Shown: positions 44,138 to 53,443 of the stretch, one piece after another | Layout: each line of letters begins with the position of its first letter | Numbering within the stretch: the stretch's first letter is position 1 | Source of the DNA: Streptomyces liangshanensis | GTDB lineage: Bacteria > Actinomycetota > Actinomycetes > Streptomycetales > Streptomycetaceae | DNA: 64,000 nt | Direction: 5' to 3' | Assembly: GCF_011694815.1 (NCBI RefSeq) | Contig: NZ_CP050177.1 | Location: forward strand, 2,531,001-2,595,000 | Program-made: the position numbers and the translations under genes | The notes under the pieces: model-generated | What the model saw: only the letters and a program-made list of their open reading frames with translations | Told to the model about the DNA's origin: nothing | Databases searched by the model: none

Positions 44138-45244
44138 TCAGCAGACCTCTTCCAGATCCCGCCACTCCCGGGTGTCCGGACTGTCCGCGACCCACCCGTC
44201 CAGCAGCCCCCGCACCAGCCCCTGCGGCGCCGCGATCCCGCACTCCCGCTCCGGCACCCACAGCTCGCCGGCCGTACGGTGCCCCAGCGGGCCCGGGTGC
44301 CCCGGCTCGCTGTGGTCGTGCGGGTCCAGGTGCTCGCCGTCGCCCTCGGCGCTCGGCATCCGGCTCTCCGAGCAGGCCCGGCACAGCAGCCGTACGGACG
44401 ACGACCAGTCCTCGGCGGCGAATCCCGCGTCGGCCGCGAGGCGCTCCAGGGCGTCCCTGTCCTCCTCGGTGGCCGCCTCCAGCAGCACCACCCAGGTCGG
44501 TACGGGCGACGGCGCCCACAGCTCGATCTCGTCGAAGACGGGGTACGCGCGGGTGGTGCCGTCGGGCCCGGCGGCCGTCGTGCGCTCCCCGTGCGGTACG
44601 CCGTCGTGGAGCACGACCTCGCCCCACCGGCGTCCCGACGACGGCAGCGGGATGGAGAGCAGCTCGATCCTGGCCGGGTCGAGCCTGCGGCCCCAGACGA
44701 CCTCGGCCTCGCCCTCCGGGGAGAGCCGGACGGCGGCGCTGCCCAGCTCCATGCCCTCGGGCTCGCCGTTGGCCTCGACGCTGTGCGGATTGCCCGGCAC
44801 CTTCAGCCCGTACGCCTGCCAGGCGCGGCGGGCCAGCGGCCAGTCCTGGAGGGCGGTGGCGGCGATGCCGACGTTCCACCAGTCCGGGGCGCCGGTCTCC
44901 TTGTCGAGCAGCGCGACGGCCCGCAGCCCGGCGGCGCGCGCCTGCTCCCAGTCGTGGCGGAACTTGTGCAGCAGCGCCAGGTTGAACCACGACTCCGAGA
45001 GCCAGGGCTCCAGGTCCGCCGCACGGGTGAGCAGCGCGCCCGCGTCCTCGTACCGGCCGTCACCGATCAGCGTGAACGCGCGGTCGGTGGCCTGCCGCCA
45101 CGAGGCGGAGGGCCGATGCCGTACCTTCCCGAAGATCCTCACGATTCCCGCCTGCCGGTCGCTCGGGTCTGTGCCCCCGGACACCCTCTTCTTGCTCTTC
45201 TTCGCATCCAACCATGCCCGGTCCCACGCCCGCTCATTACCCAT
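44138..45244 (-). CDS. Tetratricopeptide-repeat protein of unknown function
   Basis: 368 residues. Three TPR-like units at about 50-150 (DRAFTLIGDGRYEDAGALLTRAADLEPWLSESWFNLALLHKFRHDWEQARAAGLRAVALLD), then a beta-rich domain (VVWGRRLDPARIELLSIPLPSSGRRWGEVVLHDG) and a C-terminal part with LLCRACSES, HDHSEPGHPG and ERECGI that could bind metal. Soluble. Four bases from the HD-domain gene upstream, so probably in the same transcript. Confidence 0.8.
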   Translation of the reverse strand: MGNERAWDRAWLDAKKSKKRVSGGTDPSDRQAGIVRIFGKVRHRPSASWRQATDRAFTLIGDGRYEDAGALLTRAADLEPWLSESWFNLALLHKFRHDWEQARAAGLRAVALLDKETGAPDWWNVGIAATALQDWPLARRAWQAYGLKVPGNPHSVEANGEPEGMELGSAAVRLSPEGEAEVVWGRRLDPARIELLSIPLPSSGRRWGEVVLHDGVPHGERTTAAGPDGTTRAYPVFDEIELWAPSPVPTWVVLLEAATEEDRDALERLAADAGFAAEDWSSSVRLLCRACSESRMPSAEGDGEHLDPHDHSEPGHPGPLGHRTAGELWVPERECGIAAPQGLVRGLLDGWVADSPDTREWRDLEEVC

Positions 45245-45247
45245 GGG

Positions 45248-46579
45248 TTACCCGGCCCTGCCCGGGACGGGAGCCCTGCCGGGGGCCGGGGCGCCGCGGG
45301 ACAGCACGCGTGCCAGGGATTCCACGACCTCGGGCTGGTAGTCGTGCCCCGTCCCGAGCCGCAGCCGCTCCAGTGCGCTGAGAGGTCCACTCGCAGTGGC
45401 ACATTCCCCGGTCAGGTCGTCGTACGCATTGACGGCGCGGACGATCCTGGCGGAGAGGGGTTGTTCGCGGTACGGATCGGCCTGGCGCTCCACGACGAGG
45501 GCGACGGCGGCGGGCACTCCGGTCTGGCGCACGACCGCCCCGCCGAGCAGGGCGATACGGCGCTGTTCGTCGGCCGGGAGGAAGGCGGTGGCGCCCTCGG
45601 GGACGGGGTCGACGAGGGAGAGCTGCCCGATGTCGTGCATGAGGGCCGCGTATTCGAGCACGGTCAGCTCCGGTCCTGACAGGCCCAGCTCACGGCCGAC
45701 GGCGCGGCTCAGCTCGGCGACCCTGCGGGCGTGGCCGTGCGGGGTGTAGCCGGCGATCTCGGTGGCGCGGGCGAGGGAGGCGATGGTCTGGCGGTACGTG
45801 GTCCGCACTGCGGCGTACCGCCGGTAGGAGAGCTGCGTCAGCAGCAGCGGTACGCAGAACACCGGCAGCGCCCACAGGCCCGCGACGGCGGCCCCGAGGG
45901 AGATGACGGCGCCCGTGGCGCAGACGGCGGAGCCGATGTGCAGGAGGGCCCGCAGCTCGTCGCGGAGGAGGGGGCCGAAGGGGTGGCGGGTGCGGGCGCG
46001 GACCAGGACGGCGGCGAGGACGGCGTCGCAGAGGGCGGTGAGGACGAGGAGCAGCAGGAGCGTGACCGCGTAGAAGGGGCCCTTGCCGAAGCGTTCCGCC
46101 AGACCGTCGGCGCCGCCCGCCTTGTAGCCGGCGTTGTAGAGGGGCTGGAAGCAGACGGCGGCGAAGGTGACGGTGAGGACGCGGCGGACCAGGTGGTCGA
46201 GCGCGGGGCCGCGGCCCTTGGCGATGTGCGGTACGGATCCGGCGAGGGTGGCCGCGACGACGACGGCGAGGGTCTGGAGGACGCCGTGGGTGGTGCGCTG
46301 CCCGGCGTTCTCGCCGAGGAGGGCGTACGCGAGCGCGCCGGCGGCGCCGAGGGGCGCGGGCTCGCGTTCGCCGGGGAGCGCGCCCCAGCGGGCCAGCTCG
46401 CCGACGACGACGAGCAGGCCGAAGGCGAGGGCGATACGGGGCTCGGCGAGCCCGCGCCAGAGGGTCGCGGCGAGCGCGGCGGCGGTGAGGAGGGCGGCGG
46501 CGGCGTACACCGCGACGACGGCGGACGGGGGCCACGCCACGGCCGCGACCGGCCGCCCGGGAAGCACCCCGGCCCTCAC
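45248..46579 (-). CDS. Membrane protein with degenerate HD-GYP-type domain
   Basis: 443 residues. About seven to eight transmembrane helices in the first 260, then an HD domain: ATEIAGYTPHGHARRVAELSRAVGRELGLS and ALMHDIGQLSLVDPV. The HDIG metal pair is kept, but the HHHExxDGxGYP segment that marks active HD-GYP enzymes is replaced by VVERQADPYREQPLSARI. GTG at 46579 overlaps the stop of the upstream HD-GYP gene (GTGA). Probably a regulatory or sensory partner of that protein. Confidence 0.82.
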   Translation of the reverse strand: MRAGVLPGRPVAAVAWPPSAVVAVYAAAALLTAAALAATLWRGLAEPRIALAFGLLVVVGELARWGALPGEREPAPLGAAGALAYALLGENAGQRTTHGVLQTLAVVVAATLAGSVPHIAKGRGPALDHLVRRVLTVTFAAVCFQPLYNAGYKAGGADGLAERFGKGPFYAVTLLLLLVLTALCDAVLAAVLVRARTRHPFGPLLRDELRALLHIGSAVCATGAVISLGAAVAGLWALPVFCVPLLLTQLSYRRYAAVRTTYRQTIASLARATEIAGYTPHGHARRVAELSRAVGRELGLSGPELTVLEYAALMHDIGQLSLVDPVPEGATAFLPADEQRRIALLGGAVVRQTGVPAAVALVVERQADPYREQPLSARIVRAVNAYDDLTGECATASGPLSALERLRLGTGHDYQPEVVESLARVLSRGAPAPGRAPVPGRAG

Positions 46580-48078
46580 GCCCGCCCCCTGCGGGGCGCA
46601 CGCCGGGGCGCGGGGGGCCGGGGCACGGCCGGAAGACCGCGCCGGGCGGCCCCGGGCTCGGGGGCCGGGGCGGGGCCCGGGGCGGGCGCCTGCCGGACCG
46701 GCGCCGGAACGGGAAGCCCCTCGCCGACCGGCGCGGCCGCCCCCGTGCGGCCACCGGACGGCGGTCCGTTCTTCTCGTCCGCCGTGACCGCCGTCTGCCA
46801 GCCGTGCCGGGCCAGGGCGCGGACCAGGGCGTCCACCATGTCCGGGTCGAACTGCGAGCCCGCGCAGCGTTCCAGCTCGGCGACCGCCGTGCCCACCGGC
46901 CTCGCCCTGCTGTACGAGCGCGTCGACGTCATCGCGTCGAACGCGTCCGCCACCGCGACCACCCGCGCGAACTCGGGGATCTGCGCGCCGGCCAGCCCGT
47001 ACGGGTATCCGCTGCCGTCCAGGCGCTCGTGGTGGTGCAGGATCGCCTCCCGCGCCTCCCCCAGGAAGCCGATGCCGCGCACCATCTCGTGCCCGTACTC
47101 GGGGTGCAGCTCGATCACCCGCCGCTCGTCGGGCGTCAGCGGCCCGTCCTTGCGCAGCACCCGCGTCGGTACGCCGAGCTTCCCCACGTCGTGCAGGATC
47201 CCGGCGAACCGGAGCACCTCCACCCGGTCCCGGTCCATGCCCAGCTCCTGGGCGATCAACACCGAGGCGCGGCCCACCCGTTCGCTGTGCCCGCGCGTGT
47301 ACTTGTCCTTGATGTCGACGGCCTGCACGAGCGCCCTGATGGTGGCCTGGTGGGCGGCGGACTCGCGGTGGTACTGCGCGAAGACCCAGCAGGAGATGTA
47401 CATCGGCAGCAGCACGAAGAGCGCGGAGAGCGGCCCGTACGGGCTGCGCCACAGCACCGCCATCATCAGCCCGGCGAGGCCGTGCGCCCCGTGCGGGGCC
47501 AGGGAGCGGACGAACAGCCCGCGCCACGCGGTCCGCAGCGGCAGCCGCTCGGCCGCCGCCAGCACCCCGCCGTCGAGCGTGGCGAGAACCAGGCAGAAGG
47601 CGAGCGTCGCCGCCCCGGCGGGGAGCAGCACATAGGGAAAGTCCGGGGTCTTGAGCCCGTACCCGCCACCGCCGAGGGCGACGGGACCGCCGAACAGGAT
47701 CTGCGCCCGCGCCGCCGCCCAGGTCGCCAGGGAGAGCTGCGCGGCCCGCCAGATCCGGCGCGCGCCCCGGGGCCGCTGCTCGACGCGCCCCAGCAGCGCG
47801 CCGGGCACGGCGACCAGCGCGGCGGCGGCGGGCGGCAGCAGGAGGGCGGAGGCGAGGAGGACGGGGAAGAACGATCCGGCGGCGATCGGCACCGAGCCGT
47901 GCAGCGACCGCCCGAGGACCCGGCAGCGGGCGGGCATCTCGCAGAGGGCGTACAACGCGGCGAGCAGCGCCACGGCCCGCCACGGGGTGCCGGCGCGGAA
48001 CGCGGGAAGGAGGCAGAAGGCGGCGCAGAGCGCGGCGCCCAGAATGTACGCGCGCGCCGCACCCGGTATGGCCCTCAC
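46576..48078 (-). CDS. Membrane HD-GYP phosphodiesterase (cyclic di-GMP turnover)
   Basis: 500 residues: N-terminal membrane domain of about seven helices (MASE-like, residues 10-235), then a complete HD-GYP domain: VDIKDKYTRGHSERVGR, ILHDVGKLGVP (296-303) and HHHERLDGSGYP (348-359), then a Pro/Ala-rich tail of about 75 residues. Such enzymes hydrolyse c-di-GMP, which in Streptomyces controls BldD and hence development. GTG start at 48078. Translationally coupled to the degenerate homologue. Confidence 0.9.
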   Translation of the reverse strand: MRAIPGAARAYILGAALCAAFCLLPAFRAGTPWRAVALLAALYALCEMPARCRVLGRSLHGSVPIAAGSFFPVLLASALLLPPAAAALVAVPGALLGRVEQRPRGARRIWRAAQLSLATWAAARAQILFGGPVALGGGGYGLKTPDFPYVLLPAGAATLAFCLVLATLDGGVLAAAERLPLRTAWRGLFVRSLAPHGAHGLAGLMMAVLWRSPYGPLSALFVLLPMYISCWVFAQYHRESAAHQATIRALVQAVDIKDKYTRGHSERVGRASVLIAQELGMDRDRVEVLRFAGILHDVGKLGVPTRVLRKDGPLTPDERRVIELHPEYGHEMVRGIGFLGEAREAILHHHERLDGSGYPYGLAGAQIPEFARVVAVADAFDAMTSTRSYSRARPVGTAVAELERCAGSQFDPDMVDALVRALARHGWQTAVTADEKNGPPSGGRTGAAAPVGEGLPVPAPVRQAPAPGPAPAPEPGAARRGLPAVPRPPAPRRAPRRGRA

Positions 48079-48230
48079 GGGTTCTCGCCCTTCCTCGGCT
48101 CCTCGATCCGGCCCGGAAGGGCCCGAAACAGAGGGTCAGGCTAGCGAGTTGGGGGCGCGGCGGAGGCCGTACGAGGACGATTAGCACCTTTGAGTGACAT
48201 GGCCGGTCCCGCGGTGGTACGGGCACGGCC

Positions 48231-48264
48231 GAGGGCGCACCGCGCGGATGCGCGATGCGCCCTC
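48231..48264 (-). terminator. Terminator of the sigR-rsrA operon
   Basis: GAGGGCGCA (48231-48239) pairs with TGCGCCCTC (48256-48264), with weaker outer pairing from about 48223 to 48275. About 70-110 bp past the rsrA stop. Confidence 0.6.
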
Positions 48265-48336
48265 GTACCCCGTGCGAAGGGGGGCTTCCCGGGCAGCGCT
48301 CGGGCCCGGGTGGTGCTCAGGGCCCTGAGCGGTACG

Positions 48337-48657
48337 TCAGTCCTGAGCCGCTCGCGGCACGTCCGCGCCCGCCGCGGACACTTCCCGCTCCGGCCCGAGC
48401 TGTCCCGACCGGATCAGATCGATCCGGCCCATGACCTTGGCCCGCAGGTCGGACGGTACGTCGTCCTGGCCGCAGCACCGCTTGACGAGCTTCTTCACGG
48501 CCTGCTCCAGACCGTACTTCTCCAGGCACGGGGAGCACTCCTCGAAGTGCACCTCGAACTTGGTGCAGTCGTTGTCCGGCATCTCGTTGTCGAGGAACTC
48601 GTACAAATGATCGAGTACCTCGGAGCAATCCGTCTCATGCGGCTCTCCGCAGCTCAT
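48337..48657 (-). CDS. rsrA: Redox-sensing zinc anti-sigma factor RsrA
   Basis: Binds SigR when reduced and releases it when thiols oxidise. 106 residues with every functional residue at the known place: C3, H7, C11, H37, C41, C44 and the pair C61/C62 ([27 protein letters not shown]). Disulfide formation involving C11 and C44 with zinc loss is the established switch. The ATG overlaps the sigR stop (ATGA). Confidence 0.97.
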   Translation of the reverse strand: MSCGEPHETDCSEVLDHLYEFLDNEMPDNDCTKFEVHFEECSPCLEKYGLEQAVKKLVKRCCGQDDVPSDLRAKVMGRIDLIRSGQLGPEREVSAAGADVPRAAQD

Positions 48658-49313
48658 GAGCCCGAACCTTTCCGATCGTCCGACGACTCCCCGGCACCGG
48701 CCGGGACGAGCCCGCGCTCGCGGGCGTAGTCCTCCAGCATGCCGCGCAGCTGGCGGCGGCCCCGGTGCAGTCGCGACATGACCGTACCGATGGGTGTCCC
48801 CATGATGTCCGCGATCTCCTTGTACGCAAAGCCCTCTACATCGGCGAGATACACCGCGATGCGGAACTCCTCGGGGATCGCCTGCAACGCCGACTTCACG
48901 TCCGAGTCCGGAAGGTGGTCGAGCGCCTGCGCCTCCGCGGACCGCAGACCCGTCGACATGTGCGACTCGGCGCGCGCGAGCTGCCAGTCCTCGATCTCCT
49001 CGGCGGCACTGCGCTGAGGCTCGCGCTGCTTCTTGCGGTACGAGTTGATGAAGGTATTGGTGAGGATGCGGTACATCCAGGCCTTGAGGTTGGTCCCCTC
49101 GCGGAACTGGTGGAAGGAGCCGTACGCCTTCGCGTACGTCTCCTGCACCAGGTCCTCGGCGTCCGCCGGGTTGCGCGTCATGCGCAGCGCGGCCGAGTAC
49201 ATCTGGTCGAGGAAGCCCAGCGCGTCCCGCTCGAAACGGGCGTTGCGCTCGGCCGTGGTCTCTTCGATGCCGCCGTCGTCGGTCCCTGCGTCGGTCCCAG
49301 TGACCGGACCCAC
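48654..49313 (-). CDS. sigR: ECF sigma factor SigR (thiol-oxidative stress)
   Basis: 219-residue ECF sigma factor. Region 2: [45 protein letters not shown]; region 4: [48 protein letters not shown]. Directs thioredoxin and mycothiol genes from GGAAT-N18-GTT promoters. The short form starts at the GTG (49313, GPVTGTDAG) just after GGAGGAG. The frame continues to an ATG at 49499, giving a 62-residue extension. Confidence 0.95.
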   Translation of the reverse strand: MGPVTGTDAGTDDGGIEETTAERNARFERDALGFLDQMYSAALRMTRNPADAEDLVQETYAKAYGSFHQFREGTNLKAWMYRILTNTFINSYRKKQREPQRSAAEEIEDWQLARAESHMSTGLRSAEAQALDHLPDSDVKSALQAIPEEFRIAVYLADVEGFAYKEIADIMGTPIGTVMSRLHRGRRQLRGMLEDYARERGLVPAGAGESSDDRKGSGS

Positions 49314-49499
49314 CTCCTCCAACGCTGTGGCGGGCCCGTAAGCGGACCCACTCGAATCGGAGAATAGTCGACCTTGTGACAACGAGGGCCGGTGGTCCGC
49401 TCCGCCGGCCGCCCGGACCGGAGCGTTCTTGGACGCGGAAAGCACCGTCCACTCCAGATCACCGGCGTCTGAGCGGCTCGGGCAGATGGTCGAACCCAT
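49314..49499 (-). other. In-frame N-terminal extension for a longer SigR isoform
   Basis: From the ATG at 49499, which has GGAGAGGGAG about 8 nt upstream, 62 codons run in frame into sigR without a stop. S. coelicolor makes an unstable longer form (SigR', about 55 extra residues) from the stress-induced promoter p2. The same layout is present here. Confidence 0.8.
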
Positions 49500-49543
49500 A
49501 CGACGGACTCCCTCTCCATGCTCTGTGTTCCGTTGACCTCTAG

Positions 49544-49569
49544 AACAGTGCGCCCCGGTCCCACATTCC
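49544..49569 (-). promoter_or_regulatory. SigR-dependent promoter of sigR (p2)
   Basis: On the minus strand GGAAT (49569-49565), exactly 18 bp, then GTT (49546-49544), a perfect SigR promoter. Transcription would begin about 35-40 bp before the ATG at 49499, so the induced mRNA includes the extended start. Confidence 0.88.
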
Positions 49570-49586
49570 CGGCCACGACCCGGTCC

Positions 49587-50282
49587 TCAGGCGAATTCCG
49601 CGGCCCATCGGGCGACGCCGCCGGTGATGATCGCGAGGGCCTGTTCCTGCGGTACGGCGGCGGTCCTCGCCACGGCGAAACCGTGGTCGGCGCCCGGCAC
49701 CTCGCACAGCTCGTACGCGCCGCCACCGCTCGTGGCCGCCGCGTCCCCGCCGTGCGGGTCGGGGAACTCGGCGGGCTTCCCGAACGGGTCGTTGCCGCCC
49801 TGGACGACCAGCGTGGGCACCCCCGAGCCCAGCAGTTCCGCGGCCCGGGACTTCTCCGGCCTCCCCGGCGGGTGCAGGGGGAAGCTCAGGGCCAGTACGG
49901 CGTGCGCCCCCAGCTCCGCCGCCGTCCGGCAGGCCACCCGCGCTCCGGCGCTGCGCCCGCCCGCGACCACCGGCGGCCCCGCCCCGGCCAGCGCGGGCCA
50001 CACCGCGCGCCAGGCCGTGTCCAGGGTCTTCGGGGCCGGCGCGAGCTTCTTGCCGGCCACCCGCCAGGGCTGTTCCACCAGTGCGACGGTGAAGCCGAGC
50101 GGCGGCAGCGCGTCGGCGAGCGCCCGGAGGTCACGGGCCTCGATGCCGCCGCCAGCGCCGTGGCCGAGGGCGAGGATCAGCCGGGGGTCCTCCGCCGCGT
50201 ACCAGGTGATGCGGGCGTCGCCGCCCGGGGTGCCGACGGTCTGGATCCGCGTCCCACGCGTGTCAGGTGTCACAGCGCACAT
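49587..50282 (-). CDS. Alpha/beta-hydrolase family protein
   Basis: 231-residue hydrolase. Conserved [11 protein letters not shown] near the N-terminus, nucleophile elbow [22 protein letters not shown] (acid region) and the catalytic His in PGADHGFAV. No signal peptide, so cytosolic. Substrate unknown. ATG at 50282 or GTG at 50273. It ends just upstream of the sigR p2 promoter. Confidence 0.87.
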   Translation of the reverse strand: MCAVTPDTRGTRIQTVGTPGGDARITWYAAEDPRLILALGHGAGGGIEARDLRALADALPPLGFTVALVEQPWRVAGKKLAPAPKTLDTAWRAVWPALAGAGPPVVAGGRSAGARVACRTAAELGAHAVLALSFPLHPPGRPEKSRAAELLGSGVPTLVVQGGNDPFGKPAEFPDPHGGDAAATSGGGAYELCEVPGADHGFAVARTAAVPQEQALAIITGGVARWAAEFA

Positions 50283-50364
50283 CCTGCCGCCCCGGCGCCC
50301 GCGCCCGTGCCCCCCACGCCCTCGGACCCGCGTGCCCGGGACCCGCGCGCGGGACCCCCACCCC

Positions 50365-51180
50365 TCAGAACAGCGTGCTCTCCTCCGGCGCCGCCAGCTC
50401 CTCCAGCAGCTCCGGGCCGTTGTTGCGCACGTTGCTGACCGCCGTCGCCACCGGGTACGCCCGCATCAGCCCCGGCGCCGGCGGCGCGAGCAGCTCGCGC
50501 AGGTCGTCGGGGTCCGTACGGGCCGGGTCCAGCCACGCGTCCCAGCGGTCCGGCGTCAGCATCAGCGGCATACGGGGGTGGATGTCGGCCAGCGACCCGG
50601 GCCCCTCGGCGGGCGCCACGGCCAGCGGCGTCCTCTCGGCCTCCGTGGTGATCACCGAGCACGTCACCCACCAGGCGCCCGGGTGGTCGTCGGGCAGCGT
50701 CCGGTCGCGCCAGAACTCGTACAGGCCCGCCAGCGCCATGACGGAACCGTCGGCCGGCGTGACGAAGTACGGCTGCTTGCGGGGGCGCTTCTTCTTCCCC
50801 TGCTCCTCCAGCTGCCGTTCGTCGACACCCGTCACCCACTCGTAATACCCGTCGGCCGGCAGGATGCAGCGCCGGGCGAGGAAGGGCCGGCGGAAGGACG
50901 GCTTCTCGTGCACGGTCTCGGCCCGCGCGTTGATCATCCGGGCCGCGCCCTCGGGGGTCTTGGACCACGACGGCACGAGCCCCCACCTGAGCTTGCGCAG
51001 CTGGCGAACCGGATCGGGCTCTTCCGCGTCCTTCACAGGACGTTCCAGAACCGCGTAGACCTCTTTTGTCGGAGCCACGTTCCAGTCGGGCGCGAGGGTC
51101 TCCTCGGGCTCCCACTTCTCCACCCCGAAGAGCCCCTTGAGTTCCTCGGGCCGCCGGCTCGCCGCATACCGTCCGCACAT
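50365..51180 (-). CDS. SOS response-associated peptidase (SRAP/HMCES family)
   Basis: Cross-links to abasic sites in single-stranded DNA to protect them. 271 residues, with the catalytic Cys right after the start Met (MCGRYA), Asn in DWNVAPT, Glu in YYEW and His in [16 protein letters not shown] and INARAETV complete the family pattern. The Cys2 rule fixes the ATG at 51180. CAGTCT 7 nt upstream suggests a leaderless mRNA. Divergent from the membrane protease gene, 49 bp apart. Confidence 0.93.
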   Translation of the reverse strand: MCGRYAASRRPEELKGLFGVEKWEPEETLAPDWNVAPTKEVYAVLERPVKDAEEPDPVRQLRKLRWGLVPSWSKTPEGAARMINARAETVHEKPSFRRPFLARRCILPADGYYEWVTGVDERQLEEQGKKKRPRKQPYFVTPADGSVMALAGLYEFWRDRTLPDDHPGAWWVTCSVITTEAERTPLAVAPAEGPGSLADIHPRMPLMLTPDRWDAWLDPARTDPDDLRELLAPPAPGLMRAYPVATAVSNVRNNGPELLEELAAPEESTLF

Positions 51181-51229
51181 AAGTGCCAGACTGCCACGAC
51201 GCCGTCCCAGTTGAGGAGCCGACCGAGAA

Positions 51230-51952
51230 ATGGCCAGCATCGACGTCACGTCCATATCCGACCTGTGGGACCGCGTGTTCGGCAGCCAGCCGGCGCCGGC
51301 GCGCTGGCTGGTGGTCGTGACCGGGATCGTCGCCCTCGCCGCCGTGGTGCCCCACCCGGTCTGGCGGGTGTCGCGCAACACCATCACCATCGCCCACGAG
51401 GGCGGCCACGGCCTGATCGCGCTGGTCACCGGACGACGCCTGAACGGGATCCGGCTGCACTCGGACACCTCGGGCCTGACCGTGAGCCGCGGCAAACCCG
51501 CCGGGATCGGCATGATCCTCACGGCCGCCGCCGGCTACACCGCTCCCCCGCTGCTCGGGCTCGGCGGCGCCTGGCTGCTCTCCGCGCACCACATCACGCT
51601 GCTGCTCTGGCTCGCGACGGGCCTGCTGATCGCGATGCTGGTGATGATCCGGAACGCGTACGGGGCGCTCACCGTGATCCTGACCGGCGCGGCCTTCCTG
51701 CTGGTCTCCTGGCTGACCGAACCGGCGGTCCAGGCGGCATTCGCGTACACCGCTGTGTGGTTCCTGCTGCTCGGGGGCGTCCGGCCGGCCTTCGAGCTCC
51801 AGTCGAAGCGGCGGCAGGGCGGGGCGGGCGACTCGGACGCGGACCAGCTGGCGCGGCTGACGAACGTACCGCCCCTGCTGTGGCTGTTCCTCTTCCACGC
51901 CGTCTCGCTCTGCTCACTCATCGGCGGCGGCCGCTGGATGCTGGGTCTCTGA
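51230..51952 (+). CDS. M50-like membrane metalloprotease
   Basis: 240 residues, about six transmembrane helices. The zinc motif HEGGH lies in [22 protein letters not shown] at the end of helix 2, and [24 protein letters not shown] follows. Typical of the short M50B family of unknown substrate. GAGGAG 11 nt before the ATG. No PDZ domain. Confidence 0.87.
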   Translation: MASIDVTSISDLWDRVFGSQPAPARWLVVVTGIVALAAVVPHPVWRVSRNTITIAHEGGHGLIALVTGRRLNGIRLHSDTSGLTVSRGKPAGIGMILTAAAGYTAPPLLGLGGAWLLSAHHITLLLWLATGLLIAMLVMIRNAYGALTVILTGAAFLLVSWLTEPAVQAAFAYTAVWFLLLGGVRPAFELQSKRRQGGAGDSDADQLARLTNVPPLLWLFLFHAVSLCSLIGGGRWMLGL

Positions 51953-52053
51953 CCCCCCTCGTCCGCCGCCCGTCCACCGGACCTCGGTTACGTCCAGGTT
52001 TCCGCGCTTTTTGTCAGGATCCGAGCCGCCGCGAACCCACTAAAGTAAGGGCC

Positions 52054-53439
52054 ATGACCGAAAGCTCCGTGCAGCCCGCCCTCTGGCCCGCCCCCTCCGC
52101 GCGCGGGGCCGTCGAAGCGACGGTCACCGTGCCCGGATCCAAATCGGTCACGAACCGCGGGCTGATCCTCGCCTCGCTGGCCGCGGAGCCCGGGTGGCTG
52201 CGCCGCCCGCTGCGCTCCCGTGACTCCCTGCTGATGGCCGACGCCCTGCGCGCCATGGGCGTGGGGATCGAGGAGACCGTGTCGTCCAGCTCCGCCGCCG
52301 CGGGCCGGGACGGCTTCACGGGCGAGGCGTGGCGGGTCATCCCCGCCGGTCTGTACGGCCCCGCCACCGTCGACGTCGGCAACGCCGGCACGGTGATGCG
52401 CTTCCTCCCGCCGGTCGCGGCCCTCGCCGACGGCCCGGTGCACTTCGACGGGGACCCCCGGTCGTACGAGCGCCCCCTCGGCGCGGTCATCGAGGCGCTG
52501 CGGGTCCTGGGCGCCCGGATCGACGACGAGGGCCGGGGCGCGCTCCCGCTGACCGTGCAGGGCGGCGGGGCACTGGACGGGGGCTCGGTGGAGATCGACG
52601 CCTCCTCGTCGTCGCAGTTCGTCTCGGCGCTGCTGCTGTCCGGCGCGCGGTTCAACCAGGGCGTGGAGGTACGGCACGTGGGGTCGTCCCTGCCGTCGAT
52701 GCCGCACATCCGGATGACGGTCGACATGCTGCGCGCGGTCGGCGCCCAGGTCGACGAGCCGGAGACGGGCGGCGAGCCGAACGTGTGGCGGGTCTCCCCC
52801 AGCGCGCTGCTCGGCCGGGACCTGACCGTCGAGCCGGACCTCTCCAACGCCCAGCCCTTCCTGGCCGCCGCGCTGGTGACCGGCGGCCGGGTCACGATCC
52901 CGGACTGGCCGGAGCACACGACGCAGCCCGGGGACGCGCTGCGCGAGATCTTCACGGCGATGGGCGGCTCCTGCGAGTGGGCCGTGACCAACGAGGGCAG
53001 CTCCCTCACGCTGACCGGCTCGGGCCGGATCCACGGCATCGACGTCGACCTGAGCGAGGTCGGTGAGCTGACGCCGGGCATCGCGGCCGTCGCCGCCCTC
53101 GCGGACTCGCCGTCCACCCTGCGCGGGGTCGCGCACCTGCGGCTGCACGAGACGGACCGGCTGGCGGCGCTGACCAAGGAGATCAACGAGCTGGGCGGTG
53201 ACGTGACGGAGACCGCCGACGGGCTGCACATCCGGCCCCGCCCGCTGCACGGCGGCGTCTTCCACACGTACGACGACCACCGCATGGCGACGGCCGGGTC
53301 GATCATCGGCCTGGTGGTCGGCGGCGTCGAGATCGAGAACGTGGGGACGACGGCGAAGACGCTGCCGGACTTCCCGCAGATGTGGACCGACATGCTCGCG
53401 GGAGCGAGCCCCGGCCCGGGTGCGGGCGCGGGAGCCTGA
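52054..53439 (+). CDS. aroA: 3-phosphoshikimate 1-carboxyvinyltransferase (EPSP synthase)
   Basis: Sixth step of the shikimate pathway: shikimate-3-phosphate plus phosphoenolpyruvate to EPSP. 461 residues, with [35 protein letters not shown] and [13 protein letters not shown], all diagnostic. A Ser/Ala-rich insert ([12 protein letters not shown], about residues 72-84) is an addition. TAAAGT ends 7 nt before the ATG at 52054, suggesting a leaderless mRNA. rsgA follows 4 bp after the stop. Confidence 0.96.
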   Translation: MTESSVQPALWPAPSARGAVEATVTVPGSKSVTNRGLILASLAAEPGWLRRPLRSRDSLLMADALRAMGVGIEETVSSSSAAAGRDGFTGEAWRVIPAGLYGPATVDVGNAGTVMRFLPPVAALADGPVHFDGDPRSYERPLGAVIEALRVLGARIDDEGRGALPLTVQGGGALDGGSVEIDASSSSQFVSALLLSGARFNQGVEVRHVGSSLPSMPHIRMTVDMLRAVGAQVDEPETGGEPNVWRVSPSALLGRDLTVEPDLSNAQPFLAAALVTGGRVTIPDWPEHTTQPGDALREIFTAMGGSCEWAVTNEGSSLTLTGSGRIHGIDVDLSEVGELTPGIAAVAALADSPSTLRGVAHLRLHETDRLAALTKEINELGGDVTETADGLHIRPRPLHGGVFHTYDDHRMATAGSIIGLVVGGVEIENVGTTAKTLPDFPQMWTDMLAGASPGPGAGAGA

Positions 53440-53443
53440 CGCG

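Noticed and set aside
42278..45679. Plus-strand open frame of 1133 codons
   Set aside because: It crosses the AraC gene in another frame and runs antisense to def and the TPR gene; composition is typical of GC-rich shadow frames.
45248..48226. One 992-codon minus-strand frame across both HD genes
   Set aside because: The first 549 codons are a shifted frame over the HD-GYP gene; conserved motifs show two separate, overlapping genes.
49624..53439. Plus-strand open frame of 1271 codons
   Set aside because: Only the last 461 codons are aroA. The rest runs antisense to the hydrolase and SRAP genes and reads as Arg/Pro-rich shadow.
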